DNA of 64,000 bases from Plumapathes pennacea (GCA_964036295.1 OZ038464.1:11952001-12016000), one strand, 5' to 3'. Positions 10,721-23,411 are shown, numbered from the stretch's first letter. Made by a program: numbers and translations. Notes: a model not told the origin generated them from the letters alone.

Positions 10721-13420
10721 TTACGTTTCAAGCGTTAGCCCTTTATCAGAGAATACATGGACTACGGACTGGTGTTTAACAGACAAACCATCAAAGTGAC
10801 GCAATGAAATATTTGCATATCCCCCCTCCCCTCTTCGATTTGTATCCGGCGGTGGTGGTGAGGGAAGGGGGGAATAAAATCGGATTCTACCCGGGGAAGG
10901 ATGAAATTCGCGGGTGGTGTGGGGTGAGGGAGGGTGTAGAATCAGCCGTGATACCGGAATGGGATCAGAGGTGCTGTCAGTAAAACTATTTAGGCTATTT
11001 GAGCTATTTTTATTTCTTCCGGTCATAGGCCTAAAAAAGCACAGCCCACAACATGTTGCAAAATTGTCAGTCAGACACTCATAAAAATAAGCTATCATCC
11101 GTATTTTTACTTCTCTTTCAAGCAAATTGCGTTCAATCTTATAACTTCCTTTCCCATTTTCAGTGTTAACATGCCGTAACAGATTTTGGATCTCAAGCAA
11201 TATATGCAATAGGGGGAGGAGAGAAAAAAAGCAGAGATGTCCAAAATAGACAAAAGCGCATTTCAACTTCCCTACGACTGTTTTTGTGTGGAACGTGTTG
11301 TATAAACGTTGCGTAATCTTCAACCGTGACCCTGAGTTATTCGAAGCTACACGATTCCCTTTTTTGGGGGTCAGCAAACTGCCGAGTTTTGATCAAAAAC
11401 TAACTAAAAAGTTCGTTCCAGCTAAAAGGCTATAAAAGGTTGCATGCAACGGCTTAAAGATTTTTTATGTTCAACAAATTTATACGAGATAGGCAACTAG
11501 TACAGAACACCCCGAACCTATTGTCGTCAATTCAGAGCGCTTTCAATGAGGAAAAAGGTTTCATTGTTATTTAAACAAGATGCGGGGGTGTTCTAGAATA
11601 TTATATGTTCTTCAAACTTCCCCCATACTACCTTATTAACAACTTTTGTTATCCGTCAAGGAAAGTTCATCTTTGATCCGAGTAAACGCGATGTTCACTT
11701 GACAATTTTAAACTTAGAATTCAATCAAACTCTTGAAAGTGACCCCGCAAACGACAGGAAAGGAATCTCATTGTTATAGACACACCCCGAGGGACTTCGC
11801 ACGGCGAGCCATTCTATTTAATTACCAAGCTCAACTCAAGTGTGAACAAGTTATTCAGTTAGTTTTCAATTAGCGGTGCAAGTGGGGTTGATCCATAAAT
11901 CGCTGAGAACAGTTTCCTCGTCGTCACACAGCAAATCAGTACTGATGTTGGTGGTAAGTAAGTTATTTGTTGGTCGCTTTTCCTAGACGCAATTTAAGGA
12001 TACTTGTTTTTCGAGAAAGCGCCAAACGGGAAACAACGCTGTCTACGTAAGCAATACGAATTGATGAAAATCACCGCTTGTAAACAGTTTCGTTGAGTCC
12101 TGATGCACACAAGGAAAATCCGAAATGGGACGAAGTTACTGTGCAAGGTTTCCGTATCGAAAAAGGGGGTCGTCAACAGTCGAGGCTAACATACCTTAGG
12201 TTCAGTTTGAATACTGATGAGGGATAGATTATTTGGCCGGTTTAGTGATAAAATTAGAGGTTCTCGCAATAGCACGAGTTTGTGCATCTTCTGTTAACCA
12301 TTTGATTTTTTTCTGCTATTACTCTGAAGTTTGTTTGTTTCATTCGAGCGTCACGACCCAAAATTAATTGGGTGCCTTTTCTGGTGAAGTCAATCCAGCA
12401 CAAAGGGGAATCACAGACCGTGAACGCACATACCAATTTGAATAAACTTAACTTGTTAAACTGTCTAAAAGTCGTCGAAGAAAAGAGAAAACATTCGGTT
12501 TTACTACTTAGAGTCTGTTCCCGACTTCTACGTGATCCCAAATTTTCGCGGACCAAGAGCTGTCGGATTGAACTCATGATAAATCACTTTCTAATTTATA
12601 CGGCGAATTACCGCGACACAAGCACAGAATTCTCTGGATGAGTGACAGTCACATAAACTTCAGAATTTCGTTTTCTGGTGAATATTTGTTCGTGTCTCAG
12701 TGTATTAACTGTAGCTGGGACGGGTTGTCTCCTTTAGAATGAAGTCTTTAACTTTTGTGACTAAGATTCGAAGATGAAATTATCGAATGGTCACAATAAT
12801 TACTGTTTTCATATGCTAATGCTGTTTTTCCAAAAGAGTAAAGAACGATCTTGCTGCCCACTTTCTCGTTGTTTGGCTGAATCAGAGTCAAACCAGTGGT
12901 TTAACTACAAAACGTAGACGAAGACATACTAAGATTACTCCAAATATCTCAACTGCCCTTCTCCTCTGCCATCTAGAACATCTCATGTTGTTTTATGATA
13001 ATTTCACTCGTTTCACTTCACGGCTTTCATAAATATGGACATTCTAATTTAGTCACTAAAGGTTTGACAACCATGCAATCGCTTGCGTGGAAATTACAAA
13101 ACACTTAATACTGTTTTTCTTACGGGACTAAGCAACCTACGACCTACAAAACTGTATTTAAAAAGTCCTGGTCAATCGGACCCACACGGGGACACACAAG
13201 TTGTTTCACTTGGCCGCCCATTTGGGTTGATTTTGATCGAGCTCAAATTTGCACGCAAATGACGCAACTTTGTTATCGTTTTGGGTATCCGGCTTTTCAA
13301 GTCTGTTTGCAGGTTCTGGTTTCGCAAGTTGCGTCTTCTTTTGAGTCCATTTGGCTTGGGTTTTTCAGAGACAAGTAACAAGAAATTTGTCTTTGTGAGC
13401 TTCTCAACAATTCTTCCAGT
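10721..13420. other. gene-poor stretch with one candidate splice donor
   Basis: The 218-codon minus-strand frame at 10721-11377 looks like chance: low-complexity Pro/Ser translation, no homology recognised and no conserved splice structure. A donor-like site at 11953 (GTTGGTG then GTAAGTAAG) could end a leader exon. The piece 13160-13380 loosely resembles 15245-15500 and may be old transposon sequence. Nothing else can be supported. Confidence 0.3.
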
Positions 13421-13429
13421 GCTGTTACT

Positions 13430-13940
13430 TTGCTAACTGACTGTTGGACTGGCTGAGTAACTGACTGATTGACTGACTGATAGAAAAACACACAAGCAAA
13501 CTGATAGATTATTACCTGATTACTGATTGACTGTCACATGGTTAACTGACTGACTGCGATTGACTGACTGAATGATCAACTGGCTCCCAAGTTGAATGTC
13601 CTGCTCGACTGACTGACCAACTGTCTGACTAGCTGACTGACTGACTGACTTGCCAACGAGCTGACTTACTAACTGATTGACGGACTGACTGACCAACTGA
13701 CTATAACATACTGATTTACTAACTGACTGACTGATTGACTGACTGAATCAATGACTAACTGTCTAACTAACTGATCAACTGATTAACTAACTGACTGACT
13801 GACTGCCTGGCTGGCTGGCTGGCTGGCTGGCTGGCTCATTGACTAAATGACCGACCCTATAGTGACTAGCTACATGACTGACTGAATGAATAGATAAAGA
13901 AATGAATGGATGTGCGAGTGAATGGTTGAGTGACTGACCT
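13430..13940 (+). repeat. degenerate (GACT)n / (CTGACTGA)n microsatellite block
   Basis: About 500 bases consist largely of the 4-mer CTGA/GACT in imperfect array, with a pure GGCT run at 13808-13835. It is tandem simple sequence without coding function. Confidence 0.85.
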
Positions 13941-14573
13941 TGGTCGAACCGAATTATCATCAAAGTTCTAGCAAAGACGCAAACGGTCCTTAAATAGCTG
14001 CTAGCTTCAACTCAAATTACTTGTTTTCGTGACGATATGAAGAAACTGGTGAAACTATGCAATCCGATTCAAGATATCTAACTCTGACTGCTGTAGGAAT
14101 AAAAGTTGGCAATAAGCCGACACTTTTACTCAGAGAACTGTCAAAGTCACGCTGGGAATTAACAAGTGATCAAGAGGCAACACTAATACCTCCTGAGTAG
14201 AATATGCGTGGATCGATCGCAATTTAAATAATAATACGCCTTCATTGCAAACAAGGCTAATGAAGTGAGTCGGTGTCAAGTATTGGTGAATCCGTCGCAA
14301 AAGATCATAATCTGCTCAGTTAACGAGTGCAGTTTTTTTTTTTCTACACATCCCGTGTAGTCAGAGTAATGATCATGAAGTCGAGCCAAATTTTTTTCTC
14401 TTTTTCTCTATTCCGTTCCCTGGAATGGTAAATGTAGAGAAAATGAAGTGATATAATTCCACTTGAAAAAATAGCTCTTATTTCCGATTGCGTCTATTCA
14501 CTCCCACCCATGCCACCCACCCTTCTTTTTTTTTCTTTTTTCTTTTCCTTCTTCTTAACCATTCGCAAAGCCA

Positions 14574-15243
14574 AACGTGCTCAAAATGACAGATACAGAT
14601 TCTCCCAACCTTAACTTAAGCCTGTGGAAGATGTATGAGTGATTTTGTGAGAATTGATATTTTGGTTAGCTTTCATGTGCATGAGCAAGGTATCAAAAGC
14701 TGGCCAAGTTCTCCTTACTGCATGATATGATTAGTGGGCCCAGTTGTTCAAAGCACGATTAAGCTAATCCTGAATTAGGTGTAATTTTAAGCCTAAAAAT
14801 GACCACTTTCTATTCTTTAAAGGACTGCCTCGATATGTTTTGAGCTAGAATAAGCATTTTAGCTGGGGCCAATTTAATATAGCATTAAGAAGTGTATTTT
14901 ACAAGTCGGACCAATTTCTCCATACGTTAAAACACACTTTAATCCAATGCAATGGCCAATTACTGTTGTGGTCGTGCACTGGGGACCTTTATCTGTAATA
15001 TTGTACAGACTTTGTTGGAGTAGAGTCCGTTTAGTAGTGGTTTGAATAATGGTCCAATTTGTAAAATACACGTATAAATGTTTATTGAATTGACCCCTGC
15101 TCTTTTATCAAAGGTTTGCCAGTTTGTTGACCACAAAATCGAGTTAAAGAATTTGGTTAATCCAGGGTTAGCTAAATCGGGCTTTGAACAACCGGACCTG
15201 GTAAAAAACTGAAGGAAAAAATTAAAGTTAATCACTCCGACTG
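14574..15243. mobile_element. triple nest of non-autonomous elements
   Basis: The outermost is a reverse-orientation 'GTGATCAACTTC' repeat, split into 14574-14735 and 15201-15243. Inserted in it is a 'GGGCCCGGTTGTTCAAAGC' element (14736-15200) whose ends are GGGCCCAGTTGTTCAAAGC and CTTTGAACAACCGGACC. That element is itself split by a third (14865-15097) with GGGGCCAATTTAATA and TATTGAATTGACCCC ends. The order gives relative ages: outer oldest, inner youngest. Relatives of the innermost lie at 15511-15716 and about 55738-55892. Confidence 0.65.
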
Positions 15244-15510
15244 AATCACAGGTCGACTCAAGTTAACCCGAGTTTTTGAGTTGCGTTCAACTTGGGTATC
15301 GTTTGGCCATCCTCTTGGTCGACTTGTGTAGTGACTTTGCTCGAGCTCACGCGACTTCCGAGTTCATTTGGCGCATCGCGCAGAATTGGGCGACACATCC
15401 GGGACTTTTTGGGGACGCCGGCGCCAAATTTGAAATTTAAAATAGGCAAACCGCGCGCGAAACAATAAAGAAAATCAAACTTGGTTGGACTTGCGAATCC
15501 GCTTGACCAG

Positions 15511-15716
15511 ACCCCAATTCAATAAAAATTTACACAAGTATTTTATAAGTTGGGCATTATTCAGTTAACAGTACTAAGCGGACCTGACTGTTATGAAAGT
15601 TTGTAAAAAGTTACGGCAAGTCTTAAGTGCAGAGCTGCAGCAGTAACGTGTAGGAAAGTCATTGGTTCACTTTGTAAAATACACTTGTAAATGTTTTATT
15701 GAATTTGTCCAGGGAT
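15511..15716. mobile_element. MITE of the GGGGCCAATTYAATA family
   Basis: Begins GACCCCAATTCAATAAAAATTTACA and ends TTGTAAATGTTTTATTGAATTTGTCC, matching the ends of the innermost element at 14865-15097. It is non-coding. Confidence 0.5.
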
Positions 15717-16167
15717 TTATTTACTGAATCTGAGTGAAAGGTTAAGTGGAACATCTTGAAGCGCGATAAAACAAAGTTAATAAATAATAAGTATTTTATC
15801 CGGCTTTATCGATATCGTGTCTTTTATCTTTCAAACCAGATACTAAAAGCGATTAACACAATTTGAAACGGAAGAAATGTTTTTCAAGCTTACAATTTTA
15901 ATGCGACGAATCTCGGTCGAAAACCCGTCCACCTGTCTCCCCTCCCTGGGAACAAATAGTTACGTTTGACTTGCTCTTAACGAGGCTTACGACCTTTGGG
16001 CAATCATTTTATTGGTTTGTAATGACTGTTGGACAAACCAGACAGTGGTCGAAGCGCCATTCGGTCCCAGTAGCAAAACAAACTTTGCTCTTTGTATTAT
16101 AAGCAGGTGTGTCTTACATATTTTGTATTTTTCTTTTTTTTCGACTCGTGTGTTTCCTATTCTCCAG

Positions 16168-16260
16168 TTGATGTGAAGAAATCCTGGGGAAGACGACTGA
16201 GTGAAATGGCATACAAGTTCAACAGCTCTGTACCTCGATAACAAGAGAAGCGACGGAGCG
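16168..16260 (+). ncRNA. possible 5' UTR exon
   Basis: A 93-base stretch lies between a strong acceptor (CCTATTCTCCAG) and a consensus donor (GAGCG then GTAAGT). It contains early stops in every frame that would join the next exon, so if real it is untranslated. It lies 2.3 kb upstream of the first coding exon of the synaptotagmin-like gene at 18538, which itself follows an acceptor. The link is inference. Confidence 0.25.
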
Positions 16261-16700
16261 GTAAGTAGTGCATCTTTCTTATATCTGGCATTATTCACAA
16301 GAAATCAACTTGTTTCTGAAGGACGACAAATCTGTTCTTTTCAAAATCCCTGCTCGTGTTTATGAAGCAAACGTGAATGAAACACCACACGCAAAGCCAA
16401 TAAAAAGGACTAAATTTTTCTTCCAAATGTGAATTGCAATTGCGCGAACCGTTGTGAAACACTTGGAGGGACATGCATTTAACTGTATGCAACTCCCACG
16501 CTAAGAGAGCGAGGTTTCGCAGTTATTTTGGGCTAAATTTGCTAAAACGAGCCAGAAGATTTGCGAAACTGAGCACGGCCAGTAAAATCACTTCTAAAAT
16601 GGTGAGGACGGTGTAATTATTTGAGAATATCCCGATGGAGACAAATTCTGCTGTTACTATTTTCCTGCCGTTTGATGCTGTTCCCAACTTACTGGTTGCC

Positions 16701-16733
<33 letters not shown>

Positions 16734-18537
16734 CATGTTTGTGATTCTTTATCACGGGGAAAGAATGCGGCGTTTGTGCAGCACTACAATTTTCAAATGC
16801 TTATTTTGTTGTTTTGATAAATAAATAATGCACCCGCGTTCCTGCACTGAGATGGAAATATAATACGGGAGAGAGCTGTAAAGAATAGTATGTATTCCCA
16901 CCCAAAAGCAACTTCGCGCGCTGCTCATTATTTTCTTCTTTTGTTAAAAAGTCCTCTGGTTCATAAGTCAAGCTAAACGACTTTATCCCGAACAGCTTAT
17001 GGAACCCAGACCCTGGAAACACTGATCCAATACTGTTTACTATGGACTCTGTTATTTAGAACTTGAAGTAGTTTTAACAGTTTTTAGCGTGATTCCTGAA
17101 TGCTGTTCTTTGAATCCAGATATACTCTTGAGGACATTCCATAAGAATATTCTCGAGCACCTAATCTCATGCATAATACGTGATATGTTTGAAATTTTAC
17201 CACTAAATAATTTATTTGGTGTTCCCAAGTTGTACCGAGGCAGCAGCAGCATTTTATTGCCTTTGCTATCCATCCTTGTCTTGAACAGTATCGTGTTACT
17301 GAAGGCCGTTTTTAGCAAGAGAGTTTGTCATTTAATTGACAAATATCCATGCTGTCTTTAAACGCTCCGAGAAATTAGCCACGGCCTCAGAAAAAACACA
17401 TTCATCGTTCCCATTAAAGTTGGCTTAGTCCTAAATTGAGGAACAGTGAAAGCATTCTGTGAAGACATCTTGAGGTTTCTCTCATGTTGATAATCACACT
17501 GGTGTTACATTCACATTGGACAAGTCTTCAGTAATCACCCCACTTGATCACCTCAAAGACTGTCTGTTCAGATGAATGACGTCAATGGTTTATCTCACCA
17601 GACAAATTTCCCAATTTACATTTTTAGTGGATCACGGAGTATCAATACACTATACAGAATACTCCTGGGTGTTCGTTCCTCAGTGAATTTATTTTGTGGG
17701 TAATCGTTCCAAGAGGATTACTTTATTTTTTTGTTTAACTCATTACTTTTGGGAGACATTGGGGAACTTATTAACTAATTGGCGACCATAAACTATATTG
17801 ACTCGGCAAGAGGAATAAAATACAAAAGAATCCAAACAAAAATATATGTACAAAAAAAAAAAAAAAAAGAAAGAAAACTAAAAAAAAGACGGAATTGATA
17901 CAAATAACGCGAGTGGCAAGCCAAGAAAATAAAATTGTCTAAAGATCCTCCTTCAATGGCCAGTGATCCATTTCTGAAACATTTTTCTGAAATGAAATGC
18001 CCGTCCAAAACAACTTCTGTCTGTTTGAAACATCGTTATGGCAAGTGATTTATGTCAAAGTTTGACAGAAAATTTCCCTTTGCTTAAATGGAGATATACA
18101 GCTTCTTTCCGCCTAAAATTGGGAAGTCTTGGACATGAAAGGTTTCTCTCTTTTCTGATGGAGCACTTTATTAATTATACAGAGACACCGGGGGTTAATG
18201 CCATACAAGATTTACACTTGTATTTCACGATATGAAACCTTGTTTTGATACCTATACAAAGATAATATTTTAATTGAATAAAATTTGTGAAATTCCGGAT
18301 GCAATTCCCCAATTTACAATCAAATGTATTTGATCAGGGTAATTTCAGCATGTAAGAAACAGGGACCGTTTTAGACCGAATATCTCCCGGGTAAGTAGAA
18401 TTTGATTTACATGAAAATGAAATCTAATTTTCATAAGAAAGGATTCGCACTAGACCTCGTTTTGAAACAGAAGCAACGGGTATCTCGGAAATTGAATTTC
18501 TCAAAAATCTCTTCATTTCTCAGACACAAAAATAACA

Positions 18538-21500
18538 ATGGAGCCGCTCATTATCATAATAATGAGCTGCTCGGCCGGCCTGATGATCACCACCGTCGCA
18601 TCCGCGGGAATTTACTACGTGTACAAGAGTAAAAAACTAAAAGAGAGAAGAGACAGGCACCAGCAGATAACAAGCACTCCAGCGGTGCATGCGCACGACG
18701 ATCCATACCTGGAAGAGCCCGTCATGGACCTGGAGGAAGTTCCCGTGCAGCCCGAGACACGCCGGCCAATCAAAAGCAGCTTGGACGTGTATCCGCCAAT
18801 CAGAGACGAGGATCCGGATGTCGTTATGTTGGGGAGCCTCGATTTGATAGACTGCTCGCCAGGAGCCATGCCGTCGGTGAGGCCTGGCATTAGGAATGCA
18901 ATTTGTGTTTTTAGGGGGAAGGGGGTTAAGTAAGCAGTAGCTAATAGCAACGGTTCTCCACTCTGCCCACTGATTGGACCAATTTAAGTCGTATAGCCAT
19001 ATCGTTTAGTAAACCAAACCTTAGTATTCATAGTGCGTGTCACTGAGTGACCAATTTTGTGTTTCCTTTTACAGGATGACACCATTGAAAAGAGGGGATA
19101 TTTGGAAATAACATTACATTATTACCAACTGAGGTAAGCTAATTTGATACAACTTCATGCATTGATCTTATGGTGTTTACCCTGCCATTCTTCCCTTCGG
19201 ATACATCATCTTTGCTGTCACTTTAATACACTGAAGCTTCAAGGTTTAATTACCCTGCGAGCAGAACCTCATTCAAAAGGAGAAGGTTTTGTTAAGCTGG
19301 TATGAGCCCTTTGTGACCAAGTGCTGAACCCGAGAGGTCTGGGTACGGGACCAGCTGGGTGCGAACGCGCAATTTTCCCGCCAGACTGAATACTGACGAA
19401 AATCGCCAAAAGAACACGATTTCCAGCTATTCTGTCTATTTCGAACAAACCGCTATAATTCTGTTATCAGATGGCTGCTATCGAGAGTAAAATTGACGGA
19501 ATATTATTCCATCCATTCCTGAATTGGATAAGTGTGTAATGCCACATTCGAAATATAAACCTCTATAACTTGTAGGCGCAATGTTGAAACACAGAAATAA
19601 TCTAATAGTCAACTATTTACTTTATGTAGAATCGATTGTGAAGATATCATTTTTGGGCTTATGTGCACTTTAACACACTCACGACACACCGCGAAAATCC
19701 TTTTTTTTCTTTTCTTTTTTTTTTTTTCGGCCGTGCGTTCATTGCACAAAACTGTGGAGTCAAATGCAGATTTTGTAATGTCACGCTTGTTTCTATAACA
19801 TAATACCAGAACATTTGAATTTGAAGAACTTATATAGTAAATGGCGGCGAACGCTGACCAACGGAAGTGACGTCAAGAACGTAACTCACGACGCGCTTTT
19901 CCCGCTGCAGCTCCACGTTGACTGTGACGTTGATCCGCCTGGGCGATCTTCCCATCCGGGACACGGGATATCCTCCAGATGTATTGGTTGAAATGCAGAT
20001 AAAATACGCCTACGACGACAAAATCAAGTCCGAGGTCTATCAGTGCTCGTGCGACCCACATATGTATGAGAGCTTCCGATTCGAGATTCCCCTTAACGAT
20101 CTCGGCAATCAAACGCTGTTCTTCAAAGTGATCGACATGATGGAGACAAATTTGCCCCCACCCCCGACCCCACCGGAGATGCCCAAGTCACGATGGGGTA
20201 AGGCTCCAGAGCCGCCTCCACCGCCCCCTCCCCCCTCCCCAAAGCAGATTGGTATATCCACTGTTCCCTTGGTGAGTGTGGCGATGAAAAAATTAATGGC
20301 GGACACGGAGATCACGATTGTGCGAGACGTCATCAAGATCAAGAAGAAGCCCGTGATGGTCGGCACCGGGCCAGAAACAGCCGTGTCCACCGCGAATGAA
20401 GATTTCGACGAGAGTGCTTTTGAGTCGTTAGAGGTCACGGAAGAAGAGAAAGAACCAGAGGTATGGTGTTCTTTAAAAGGGGAACTCAAGGATAATTTAT
20501 AATAAATCTCCTATCCCTCTGAATACAATCAAACCTGTATTAACCGGACATCCTTTGGGAATTGCCAAGTGTCCGCTTAATACAGGTAGAGTTTACAGTA
20601 TCTTAGTGGGGAGTAGTTTTACAGATCAGGAGTTGGAAGTACACACTATATTAGAATGTACTCACTGATAGCTTTCATTTGAGTGGTCACACATTTGGAT
20701 TCTATTTAACAGTTCAGGAGTTGGAGTGAACACTATTAGAATGTCCTCATTGAAAGCTTTCATTTGAGTGGTCACACCTTTAGGTTTTATTTGACAGTTC
20801 AGGAGTTGGAAGTGAACATTATTGGAATGCACTCATTGCAAGCTTTCATTTGAGTGGTCACACCTTTAGGTTTTATTTGACAGTTCAGGAGTTGGAAGTG
20901 AACATTATTAGAATGCACTCATCGAGAGCTTTCACTGTTCAGGAAATGAAAATTTTGTCGATTGATTTAAAAAACATTTGTCTTTGGCCGTGTCAGGGTT
21001 GGTAGCTGTTCTTGGTTTGTTCTCTAATGTTTGTGTTTACTTGTTGTTTGTTGTTGTTGTTGCTGTTGTTGTTTTTTTTTTTTTCAGGAGTTCGATACAA
21101 CAGAAGACTTTGAAGTGAGGTCGCTAGATGACGAGCCCCCAGTGTTAGGCGCGAGCCTTTTGGTGTCGCTCGCGTACTGGAAGCCTTCCGAGAAACTGAC
21201 GGTTGTCGTCCTGAAGGCCAAGAACTTGACATTGACCGAGAAGACTAAGGCACCAGGTGAGGAAACAAACTCCAACAGCACCCCATCCCTCCCCCCCAAG
21301 GAGATAGTGCTCGCCACCTTACCCCATCCACCCAACCCCCAAACTGGCCCTTTCTCCTCCCTGCACCGGTCCTTCTCCTCCCCACTAGGGCTTTGTGTTT
21401 GCATTATCGCATGCTTTAGCATTCAGGCCTGCATGGGCTTATGCTGAGAGGGGATGAGAGTTGGAAGAGGGGTGGGGAGGGGGTGGAGGCTTATAGCTGG

Positions 21501-22708
21501 GAGGGAATGTTTGTTGCCAGAGTAGATTGATGGACCTTCGTTGACTATCAGCTAAAAATCAATTGAAAATTGGCGGTTTTCTTTTGTGCGTCTTGCGTTC
21601 AGAATTGTTTCATGGCTCTAATATTGAACAAAGTCTGTTGAGACACACTCCAAATCAATGAATTGCTTCTTTTCTCTGTACATTACCTAAGCAGCAAATT
21701 TCATCCTACTCCCCTCCTTTTAATGTCGAACCTGGAATACCAGGGTCTGGTTGTTCAAAGCCCGATTAAGCTAATCCAGGGTTAACCATTTTTTTCCTTC
21801 TTCCTGTTGGCCAACAAACTGGAAAATTTTGTTCAAAGACCATCTAAAAAGCTTCATTTTTAGCTCAAAACCTATCAAACACGCTAAATTCTGAGCGAAC
21901 CCTTTCCGTTTTTAAGGCCTAAAAATGACAAAACGTTTGCTGGATTAGCCTAATCGCCCTTTGAACTGCCGGGCCCAGATGTCCAGAGCGGTTAACATGT
22001 CGTTAATGACAACGTTTAAAGGGGAAAAAAGAGTGTCTGAACATTTTGTTGAAGATTGTTGATCCTTCCTATGTCGGACTGCTAAAGCTATCAGTTCTAA
22101 TTGTGCTAAGCTATGACAAGACAGAGAGCGTATCTGTACAAAATCATCCGCCTTGTTGCTTCCTAGACCCGTTCGTGAAGCTGTGTGTCAAAATGGGCGA
22201 TAAAAAACTGAAGAAGAAGAGAACAGTGGTGAAAAGGGGCGAGAAAAACCCCGTGTGGAACGAGGCGTTCAGCTTCGCCGTCCCGCACCGCATCTTGCAC
22301 CGCGTCAGCCTTCATTGCTCTGTCAAGCATAACTCGGACAGAGGCAAGGAGCGGTCGCTTGGCGTGGTGCTACTCAGTTCCAGATCCAGCGAGGAGGATG
22401 TGGTGGATCACTGGAACGCCATGACCGCGTCCAGCAAATCCGTCGCAAAATGGCATCTGCTGGAAGAAGACAGATCTCTCAGTCGTAGGTCTTCCAAAGC
22501 GAGCCTCAAGACGGCCAAACAGTCTCGGGGAGGATCCAAGGGAAGCTTGAAAAAACCCAAAGAGGTCCAACAAGTCCCAGAACAGGCTGCGCCGCCACAA
22601 GAGCCCACCGAGGCACAGGCAGACGCACCACCTCCGGGCCCCGAAGAAGGTGCTCAGCAGAGTGCCGAAATAGAGAGCCATCCGGAACAGGCACCTCAGA
22701 CGGAATGA
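18538..22708 (+). CDS. synaptotagmin-like protein 1: TM, C2A with poly-proline loop, C2B
   Basis: Five coding exons: 18538-18876, 19075-19133, 19911-20460, 21088-21256 and 22167-22708 (552 aa). The ATG follows an acceptor (TTTCTCAG), so a 5' UTR exon lies upstream. Residues 3-27 form a membrane anchor, then a basic KSKKLKERRDRH stop-transfer and a linker. C2A (about 121-280) is interrupted after strand 6 by a 35-residue proline-rich insert (about 211-245), after which KQIGISTVPL resumes the fold. C2B (about 337-475) has the polybasic KKLKKKRT, NPVWNEAFSF and the WHXL motif as WHLL (468-471). The tail is Ser/Lys then Pro/Glu rich. Of the five calcium-binding Asp of synaptotagmin-1, C2B keeps about one (DPFVK), so calcium-independent membrane or SNARE binding is likely. 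Paralogues follow at 29629 and 42199. No vertebrate orthologue is claimed. Confidence 0.85.
19849..19880 (+). promoter_or_regulatory. 32-base block with a TGACGTCA CRE-like site, shared with 28983-29014
   Basis: GAACGCTGA..AACGGAAG followed by TGACGTCAAGAAC. The same 32 bases with two differences occur at 28983-29014. TGACGTCA is the CREB/ATF consensus. It sits 30 bases before the C2A exon of the first synaptotagmin-like gene, so it could be a remnant of a repeat rather than a regulator. Confidence 0.3.
20526..20598. repeat. short inverted-repeat element in intron
   Basis: CAATCAAACCTGTATTAACCGG at the left is complemented by CCGCTTAATACAGG at the right; the right edge reads TTTACAG-TA. It resembles the TA-flanked CAGT(N)AACC elements in the window. 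Confidence 0.4.
20621..20942 (+). repeat. 86-base minisatellite, about 3.7 units
   Basis: Units start at 20621, 20709, 20794 and 20880, each with ACAG-TTCAGGAGTTGGAAG, GAACAYTATTRGAATG and GCTTTCATTTGAGTGGTCACAC. Spacing is 88, 85 and 86 bases. It lies wholly inside the intron between the C2A and C2B exons of the first synaptotagmin-like gene. Confidence 0.85.
21743..21977. mobile_element. GGGCCCGGTTGTTCAAAGC MITE (intronic)
   Basis: Ends GGGTCTGGTTGTTCAAAGC and CTTTGAACTGCCGGGCCC, with GATTAAGCTAATCC and GGATTAGCCTAATCG just inside, give terminal inverted repeats of about 40 bp. The interior is non-coding. At least eight copies occur in this window. Confidence 0.7.
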
Positions 22709-23014
22709 GTGGAGCTGTTGCTGCAATGACATGTTATCTTATTTCAGCTGAATTTAGGTTCTGCGAGAAAGCTGATGATATCTTAATATGTATTACTACA
22801 TCTCATTATTACCTATTTGCAGGGTTTTCATGGCGCCCATGATAGTAGGGGGAATATATGTTATTGTTGTTGAACAAGATTTTTTTTTTTTTAACCATCA
22901 TGGAAATACCATGAACATAATACTACAATTTGTGGGGTATAATTAGTAAGGGGTATTAACGCAACACGTGCACTTCCTGTGTTTCGTGTGTGTGGTAGAC
23001 TTGTATCGAGAGCT

Positions 23015-23256
23015 GGGCCTGGTTGTTCAAAGCTCGACAAGGCTAATCCTGGATTAGGTCCAAACTTTTCTATCATTTTTAGGCCTGAACATTACGCGGT
23101 TTTTACACAATTCAACTGTCCTGCTATGGTTTGAGTCAGAACAAGATTTTTAGCTGCTTTTTTGATGAAAACCCTGCAGTTTGTTGGCCAAAAGGTCAGG
23201 AAAAATGGTGGTTAATCCTGGATTAGCTTAATCGGAGTATGAAGAACCAGACCCAG
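23015..23256. mobile_element. GGGCCCGGTTGTTCAAAGC MITE
   Basis: Left end GGGCCTGGTTGTTCAAAGC, right end GAAGAACCAGACCC, with the subterminal TAATCCTGGATTAG in both orientations. It lies downstream of the first synaptotagmin-like gene. Confidence 0.65.
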
Positions 23257-23411
23257 GAGTTAGTGTAAACTCATTTAACTGTTTATCTATCTCCTAGACT
23301 TCCACGATTGGTGTATCTTTTCGGCGCTCAGTTAATGACCACGTGTTTGACTTGGTTTCACATATATTACCGTTTTCCTAAAATTAATACGCGTAAAAAC
23401 TTTGGGTAGAG

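Noticed and set aside
10721-11377. 218-codon minus-strand open frame
   Set aside because: The translation has no recognised domain, includes Pro/Ser low complexity from GC-rich simple sequence, and has no splice or start context. Length alone does not support a gene.
15245-15500. possible further TTAA-type element resembling 13160-13380
   Set aside because: Shared words (GTTTGGCC, TTGCGTTCAACTTGGGTATCG) suggest kinship, but no matching ends or target duplications could be placed.
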